Below are positions 59,098 to 64,000 of a DNA stretch of 64,000 nucleotides, piece after piece; the first letter of the stretch is position 1, and each line of letters starts with the position of its first letter. A program made the translations under genes and the position numbers. The DNA lies in contig CP034120.1 of the NCBI GenBank assembly GCA_003856375.1, positions 1,426,001-1,490,000 on the forward strand, read 5' to 3'. The notes beneath the pieces were generated by a model that did not search any database, had not been told where the DNA came from, and saw only the letters and a list, made by a program, of their open reading frames with translations. Source of the DNA: Glaciecola amylolytica. Its GTDB lineage: Bacteria > Bacteroidota > Bacteroidia > Flavobacteriales_D > Crocinitomicaceae.

Positions 59098-61224
59098 ATG
59101 GAAAGTTTCAGAACAGAATACGAACTTCAGACTGAAGCGAAGAAAATCCGGGTTGAACAGGATATTCTCGAGTTGGGAGAAAAAATTGCGGCTTTCAAAG
59201 AAGGAAAAATTCCGGATGATAAGTTTCGCTCATTGCGCTTAGCCCGTGGAGTTTATGGCCAGCGTCAGTTGGGTGTTCAGATGATCCGGATTAAACTTCC
59301 CTACGGAAAAGTGAATTCCCGTCAATTGAGGCGAATTGCGCAGGTCAGCGATGAATACAGTACAGGGAAATTGCACATAACTACCCGGCAGGATATTCAG
59401 ATTCACCATGTTTCCCTTGACAGAACTCCGCAATTGTGGGCTGATCTGGAAAAAGATGACGTGACTTTGCGTGAAGCTTGCGGAAACACCGTTCGGAATG
59501 TGACAGCGAGCGACAATGCCGGCATCAATCCCAATGAGCTTTTTGATGTGACACCTTATGCCGAGCAGGTATTTCAATATTTTCTGCGAAAACCGTTCGG
59601 ACAGGAATTAGGGCGAAAAATAAAGATTGCTTTCAGCTCAGATGATGTCGATGATGCATTTACATTCATTCACGATTTTGGATTTATTCCCCGTATTGAA
59701 ATTCAAAACAATTCCGATAACTCCCCGAATGAAGTAAAAGGATTTAGAGTTTTGATTGGTGGCGGATTAGGTGCTCAACCTTTTTTGGCAAACCTTGCCT
59801 ACGAGTTTCTTCCTGCAAGCGAATTGATTCCGTTTATAGAAGCTTCCATCCGTATTTTCGACCGGTATGGGGAACGTAACAGCAGGAATAAAGCACGGAT
59901 GAAGTACCTGATTTCAAAAATTGGACTTGAAAAGTTCATGGATCTGGTAATAGAGGAGCGACTGGCGGTTCAGTACGACCCTGAAAATGACGCTGTAAAA
60001 AGCCTGTTTGAGCAGGATTATGAAAAGCTGAATCCGATTGAAATCAATACTTTGTTTACAGATGATCAACTTTATAATGAATGGATCAGAACCAACGTGA
60101 TTCTGCAAAAGCAACAGGGATATCTGGCTGTTTATGCAAAAGTTTCTTTGGGCGATTTTTCTACTGATCAGGCTCGTTCCCTGTCAGATTTGCTGGATGA
60201 GTTCGGTTTTTCTGAATTGCGTTTTACCATTCATCAGAATATTCAGATCAGAGGAGTAAAGGCGGAACAATTACCACTTGTTTATGCGAAGCTGAGGGTT
60301 CTGAATCTGGCAGATTCAGGATTCAACCGCCTCACCGACATTACTGCTTGTCCGGGAACGGATACCTGTAACCTGGGAATCTCCAACAGTACGAACGTGG
60401 CATTGGAACTGGAATCATTTATCCGGACTTCCTATCCGGGATTGATAGAAGAAGCCGCAATCAAGATCAAAATCAGCGGTTGTATGAATTCCTGTGGTCA
60501 ACACGGTTTGGCGCAGATCGGTTTTCACGGAAGCTCAATCAAAACCAAAGAAGGAACGCTTCCGGCTCTACAGGTATTACTCGGAGGAGGAAGCACAGGT
60601 TCGGGAAGTGGAAGAATTGCCGAAAAAACGATCAAAATCCCAAGTAAACGCGTGTTGAAAACGATTCAGGCGATTTTAGACGATTACCTCCGTTTTCATG
60701 AAAATGCAGAAACGTTTAATGATTATTACGACCGGCAGGGAAATCTTTATTTCTACAATTTGCTCAAACCGCTCACAGATCTGGAACAAACAGAAGAAAC
60801 CGAATACCTTGATTGGGGACAGGATCAACGCTTTGCGACAGCAATTGGAGTAGGAGAATGTGCCGGAGTAATGATTGATCTGGTGGCGACACTCTTTTGG
60901 GATGCGGAAGAAAAACTGGAGTCTGCTCATCAGGCATTTCAGGAAGAAAGATATGCAGATGCGGTTTATTACGCATATGCTTCCGGAATTCTCGGAGCAA
61001 AAGCCAGATTGATTGAAAAAGGAGTGAAATGTAATACACAGCACGGCATTCTGACGGATTTTGATACGCATTTAGGACCAGCATCCGGTTTTTCAGAAGA
61101 GAAATCCTTTCACGACTTTATGTTGAGAATCAACCAGGAGAAAGCAAACGAACTTTTTGCGTCGGATTATCTGAAAGAGATTGACGCATTCATTACAAAA
61201 TTGAAAATAAGAGATGAATACTAA
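59098..61224 (+). CDS. siroheme-dependent sulfite (nitrite) reductase with extra C-terminal helical domain
   Basis: 708 residues. Ferredoxin-like half-domains and the siroheme/4Fe-4S site are complete: Cys418 and Cys424 in ACPGTDTC, Cys462 and Cys466 in SGCMNSCGQHG, with KLHITTRQDIQIH and RFTIHQNIQIRG. It reduces sulfite to sulfide (nitrite is the alternative); the sulfur-gene context decides for sulfite. About residues 590-708 (DYLRFHENAETF to the end) form an added helical domain resembling HEPN-like domains, absent from classic CysI/NirA. The ATG at 59098 follows the AKR stop by 2 bases; the next gene overlaps by 11. Confidence 0.93.
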   Translation: MESFRTEYELQTEAKKIRVEQDILELGEKIAAFKEGKIPDDKFRSLRLARGVYGQRQLGVQMIRIKLPYGKVNSRQLRRIAQVSDEYSTGKLHITTRQDIQIHHVSLDRTPQLWADLEKDDVTLREACGNTVRNVTASDNAGINPNELFDVTPYAEQVFQYFLRKPFGQELGRKIKIAFSSDDVDDAFTFIHDFGFIPRIEIQNNSDNSPNEVKGFRVLIGGGLGAQPFLANLAYEFLPASELIPFIEASIRIFDRYGERNSRNKARMKYLISKIGLEKFMDLVIEERLAVQYDPENDAVKSLFEQDYEKLNPIEINTLFTDDQLYNEWIRTNVILQKQQGYLAVYAKVSLGDFSTDQARSLSDLLDEFGFSELRFTIHQNIQIRGVKAEQLPLVYAKLRVLNLADSGFNRLTDITACPGTDTCNLGISNSTNVALELESFIRTSYPGLIEEAAIKIKISGCMNSCGQHGLAQIGFHGSSIKTKEGTLPALQVLLGGGSTGSGSGRIAEKTIKIPSKRVLKTIQAILDDYLRFHENAETFNDYYDRQGNLYFYNLLKPLTDLEQTEETEYLDWGQDQRFATAIGVGECAGVMIDLVATLFWDAEEKLESAHQAFQEERYADAVYYAYASGILGAKARLIEKGVKCNTQHGILTDFDTHLGPASGFSEEKSFHDFMLRINQEKANELFASDYLKEIDAFITKLKIRDEY

Positions 61225-61990
61225 AGAAAATCCCCAAATTTCTCTCGTCGGAGCGGGTCCGGGAGACATTGATCTGATTTCCGTAAAAGGATTGGACCGG
61301 CTGAAAAAAGCGCGGGTAGTACTCTACGATGCTTTGGTCAACGAAGAACTATTGACTTATGCTCCCACGGCAAAAAAGATTTTTGTTGGAAAACGAAAAG
61401 GATATAAAGCGTATGAGCAGGAAGAAATCAATCAACTTCTGGTCGAATCGGCGAATGAATTCGGGCATGTGGTGCGCTTAAAAGGTGGCGATTCCTTTGT
61501 TTTTGGAAGAGGAATGGAAGAAATTCAGTTTGCCCGGAAATATCAGATTCCGACAGAGGTTATTCCCGGAATTTCAAGTTCGATTTCCGTTCCGGCTTTG
61601 GCAGGAATTCCCGTTACACACCGGGGAGTCAGCAATTCGTTTTTTGTACTTTCCGCTACTTTGGCCGATGGATCGTTGAATCCGGAGTTGAAAAAAGCAG
61701 TGCAACTGGACGCTACGATTGTCATTCTGATGGGATTGAGCCAACTGGAAAAAATCACCCGTTTGTATCAGGAAGAATCGAAACAGGATCTTCCGGCTGC
61801 AGTGATTTATAACGGTTCTCTTCCGGATCAAAAAATACTTAGTGGTAACATTGAAACGATCACTGGGTTGCATCAGCAAGCCGGAATTGAAGGTCCGGGA
61901 GTGATCGTAATCGGAAATGTGGTTGCTTTTTCAAGTGCTGCTGCTCATTCAGAAACGTTTCATGAAGCAAAATCGACCTGTCTTTCATGA
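61214..61990 (+). CDS. cobA: uroporphyrinogen-III C-methyltransferase (SUMT)
   Basis: 258 residues with SUMT motifs: SLVGAGPGDIDLISVKG, RLKGGDSFVFGRG (the SAM/substrate loop) and GISSSISVPALAGIPVTHRG. It makes precorrin-2 from uroporphyrinogen III in siroheme synthesis, needed by the sulfite reductase upstream. Start overlaps the previous stop by 11 bases and the next gene by ATGA. Confidence 0.93.
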   Translation: MNTKENPQISLVGAGPGDIDLISVKGLDRLKKARVVLYDALVNEELLTYAPTAKKIFVGKRKGYKAYEQEEINQLLVESANEFGHVVRLKGGDSFVFGRGMEEIQFARKYQIPTEVIPGISSSISVPALAGIPVTHRGVSNSFFVLSATLADGSLNPELKKAVQLDATIVILMGLSQLEKITRLYQEESKQDLPAAVIYNGSLPDQKILSGNIETITGLHQQAGIEGPGVIVIGNVVAFSSAAAHSETFHEAKSTCLS

Positions 61991-63468
61991 GAGAATCAGT
62001 GGTAAACGAACTTTTTCCGGTTTTTCTCAAAACCAATGAGTTGAATGTCTTGTTGGTAGGCGGGGGAAATGTGGCACTGGAAAAACTGAGGGCTTTATTG
62101 ACGAATTCTCCCGAAACCAATATCTCGGTCGTTTCGAGAGAATATCAGGAAGCGTTTATAGACTTTGCAGAACGTCATGAAAACGTTTATCTGGAAACCC
62201 GTGACTTCGAAAAAGAAGACATTCTGGATAAACAACTGATCATTACGGCCTTGAATGACGTGGATCTTTCAGAGGAAATCATGAATCTGGCAAGTGATTC
62301 GGGAATTCTGTACAATGCAGCCGATAAACCTGATTTGTGTACATTTTACCTCGGATCGGTAGTTCGGAAAGGACATCTGAAGATTGGAATTTCGACCAAT
62401 GGAAAGTCGCCGACTTTAGCCCGGCGGCTCAAAGAAATCCTGGACGAAAATTTACCGGATGAACTGAATGAGTCTGCTGTTCAGCTGAATTCCCTGCGAA
62501 GCTTTCTGAAAGGAGATTTCAGGAAGAAAGTCCGGAAAATGAATAAAGCCACAGCAGGTTTGTTGGTTCGGGCGGAAAGGCCCTGGTATTTTTTTTCTCC
62601 ATGGAAATTACTGGCATATCTGGTCAGTATTTTGGGAGTAATGTTAGCCGGACATTTGATCTTCACATTGATTCCGCTGGAAACAATCTGGATTTCCGCT
62701 TCCGGTGCACTTGATTCATTGACCATTGATTTTGCGTACTTCATATTGGCTGGTTTCATTGCACAATTGATCGATGGTGCATTGGGAATGGCTTACGGAA
62801 TCAGCGCAACAACTTTTTTACTTTCGTTTGGAATTTCTCCGGCGATTTCCAGTATGGCGGTTCATGCTTCGGAGATTTTTACCAGCGGCGTATCCGGAAT
62901 TATGCACCTGCGCTTTGGAAACGTCAATAACCGCTTGTTCAAATCAATCCTGATTCCGGGTGTTTTAGGAGCGATCGTGGGAGCATACGTCTTGTCGGAA
63001 TTTGAATCTTACAACAACATCATCAAACCTGTTGTAAGTGCATATACTTTGTTTCTGGGAGCTTTGATCATTTATAAAGTGATCCGGAAAAAACAAACCC
63101 GGAAAAAGGTCACTAAAGTTGGTTGGTTGGGATTGCTTGGCGGTTTTCTTGATTCTATCGGCGGTGGTGGCTGGGGACCGGTTGTTTCTTCGACATTGAT
63201 TGCCAGAGGAAAACATCCGAGAATGATTGTCGGATCGGTGAATCTGGCGGAATTTTTTGTTTCGCTGGCCAGTTCTTTCACCTTTTTCACGGTTTTGGGA
63301 GCAAGTTCTGTTTGGCAGCCGATTGTCGGGTTGATTCTTGGTGGAGTTTGTGCAGCACCGATCGCTGCTTATCTGGCATCGAAGTTAAATATCAAAGCCT
63401 TGATGCTTTTTGTGGGAATTGTAGTTGTGATAGTGAGTTTACGCAACTTTTTAACCTTGTTATTCTAG
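61987..63468 (+). CDS. precorrin-2 dehydrogenase/ferrochelatase fused to TauE/TSUP transporter
   Basis: 493 residues in two parts. Residues 1-195 are siroheme synthase N-terminal (NAD loop LVGGGNVALEKLRALL, ISTNGKSPTLARRLKEIL) that oxidises precorrin-2 and inserts iron, completing siroheme with SUMT. Residues about 205-493 are a TauE/SafE-type membrane protein with about eight spans (FIAQLIDGALGMAYGISATTFLLSFG, SMAVHASEIFTSGVSGI, GFLDSIGGGGWGPVVSSTLIARG). TSUP transporters move sulfite, sulfoacetate or sulfate. Coupling one siroheme step with an anion transporter is unusual; both halves belong to the same sulfur pathway. The usual separate transporter gene is not seen here. Confidence 0.9.
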   Translation: MRESVVNELFPVFLKTNELNVLLVGGGNVALEKLRALLTNSPETNISVVSREYQEAFIDFAERHENVYLETRDFEKEDILDKQLIITALNDVDLSEEIMNLASDSGILYNAADKPDLCTFYLGSVVRKGHLKIGISTNGKSPTLARRLKEILDENLPDELNESAVQLNSLRSFLKGDFRKKVRKMNKATAGLLVRAERPWYFFSPWKLLAYLVSILGVMLAGHLIFTLIPLETIWISASGALDSLTIDFAYFILAGFIAQLIDGALGMAYGISATTFLLSFGISPAISSMAVHASEIFTSGVSGIMHLRFGNVNNRLFKSILIPGVLGAIVGAYVLSEFESYNNIIKPVVSAYTLFLGALIIYKVIRKKQTRKKVTKVGWLGLLGGFLDSIGGGGWGPVVSSTLIARGKHPRMIVGSVNLAEFFVSLASSFTFFTVLGASSVWQPIVGLILGGVCAAPIAAYLASKLNIKALMLFVGIVVVIVSLRNFLTLLF

Positions 63469-63472
63469 AAAA

Positions 63473-64000
63473 ATGATTGAGAAAATAAAAGAAATCACGT
63501 ACGACACGCTGGAGGATTACCTGCTTCGCTTATCGGAAATAAAAGATGTGAATATTGCTTTTTCAAGCAGTTTGAGCTGGGAAGATCAGGTAATCACGCA
63601 CGCTATTTTTAGTCAGAATTTACCGATCCGGGTTTTTACCTTGGATACGGGAAGATTGTTTCCTGAAACTTACAGCGTGATTGAATCGACACGTCAGCGT
63701 TATCAAAAATCGTTGGAAGTTTATTTTCCGAAGCACGAAGCTGTTGAGGATTTGTTGACCAGGAAAGGACCAATCAGCTTCTATGAATCGATTGAAAACA
63801 GAAAAGAGTGCTGTTTTATTCGAAAAGTGGAACCTCTGAACCGTGCTTTGGAATATGTCGATGTTTGGATCACCGGATTGAGAGCGGAGCATTCCGAAAA
63901 CAGAAACGATCTGAGCCTGGTTGAGCTTGATCCGGGAAGAGGAATCGTGAAAGTAAATCCTTTGGCTTTCTGGAGTCTGGAAGACGTGAAATCATACGTC
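63473..64000 (+). CDS. cysH: APS/PAPS reductase (CysH family), 3' end cut by window
   Basis: 176 codons are visible, then the window ends. Pyrophosphatase-like loop SSSLSWEDQ, the LDTGRLFPETY motif, and ECCFIRKVEPL, the two-Cys/RKVEPL signature of the [4Fe-4S] class, which points to adenylylsulfate (APS) reductase rather than PAPS reductase; GLRAEHSENR follows. It reduces activated sulfate to sulfite for the reductase upstream. Start follows the fusion gene stop by 4 bases. The C-terminal CXXC-type end is outside the window. Confidence 0.9.
   Translation, partial: MIEKIKEITYDTLEDYLLRLSEIKDVNIAFSSSLSWEDQVITHAIFSQNLPIRVFTLDTGRLFPETYSVIESTRQRYQKSLEVYFPKHEAVEDLLTRKGPISFYESIENRKECCFIRKVEPLNRALEYVDVWITGLRAEHSENRNDLSLVELDPGRGIVKVNPLAFWSLEDVKSYV

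Noticed and set aside
1-64000. CRISPR arrays, tRNA or rRNA genes, prophage and transposases
   Set aside because: No regularly spaced repeats, no tRNA cloverleaf or rRNA segment noticed, and no recognisable transposase or phage gene; tRNA search by eye is not exhaustive.

Overview
The window reads as a chromosomal segment of a Bacteroidota bacterium, most likely class Flavobacteriia. The evidence is the promoter form TAnnTTTG, the long glutamine synthetase type III, an S46 dipeptidyl-peptidase, GH92 and RagA/SusC-style TonB receptor architecture, an S16 protein with a long acidic tail, and three secreted proteins ending in Por/type IX secretion sorting domains (PNP motif plus a GxYxL-like end). 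A Fluviicola/Crocinitomicaceae-type genome is my best guess, but the genus cannot be fixed from this sequence alone. Coding density is high. I saw no rRNA, tRNA, CRISPR array, prophage or transposase gene.

Layout. 1-3.85 kb (minus): dnaX, apparently split by an A10 homopolymer into gamma and tau frames, followed by a lipoprotein, an esterase and an outer-membrane barrel joined by ATGA overlaps. 4-19 kb: mostly metabolic and envelope genes, including a cystathionine beta-synthase-type enzyme, a BtuF-like binding protein, an acyltransferase, a HipA-like/DUF3037 pair, a D-cysteine desulfhydrase-like enzyme, a Crp regulator and an active/inactive M16 peptidase pair. 19-26 kb: DUF4494, pdxH, a third M16 peptidase, a thioredoxin-like protein, and the rpsP-rimM-trmN6 operon. 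26-32.3 kb: ROK kinase, GH92 alpha-mannosidase, S46 peptidase. 32.5-36.6 kb: hypotheticals, a HEAT-repeat protein and gcvT. 36.9-42 kb: glnA type III, a repeat-rich gap, ispH and a T9SS cargo protein. 42-49.4 kb: a signalling block with a receiver-cyclase-HD fusion, an ECF sigma/anti-sigma operon, a LuxR-type regulator, and a DoxX-like protein with two paralogous tail-anchored proteins. 49.5-54.7 kb: an LRR T9SS cargo protein, a CorC-type transporter, an aminotransferase and a VanX-type dipeptidase.

54.8-64 kb is the most coherent and interesting region, an assimilatory sulfur regulon. It holds a TonB receptor, an Rrf2 regulator, an aldo/keto reductase-like protein, a siroheme-dependent sulfite reductase, SUMT, a fusion of siroheme synthase to a TauE/TSUP transporter, and a CysH-type reductase cut by the window edge. 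The TonB receptor and the sulfite reductase operon share nearly superimposable promoter/operator regions. The operon is preceded by a 31-codon Met/Cys-rich leader ORF that ends just before a strong terminator hairpin, and an alternative pairing could disrupt that hairpin. This looks like a cysteine-responsive translational attenuator.

Other structure outside genes: a roughly 90-bp palindromic-ended (REP/MITE-like) repeat in two copies, a second short repeat, several genes whose TAnnTTTG promoter element ends only 4-5 nt before the ATG (candidate leaderless mRNAs), and an inverted repeat around the glnA promoter.
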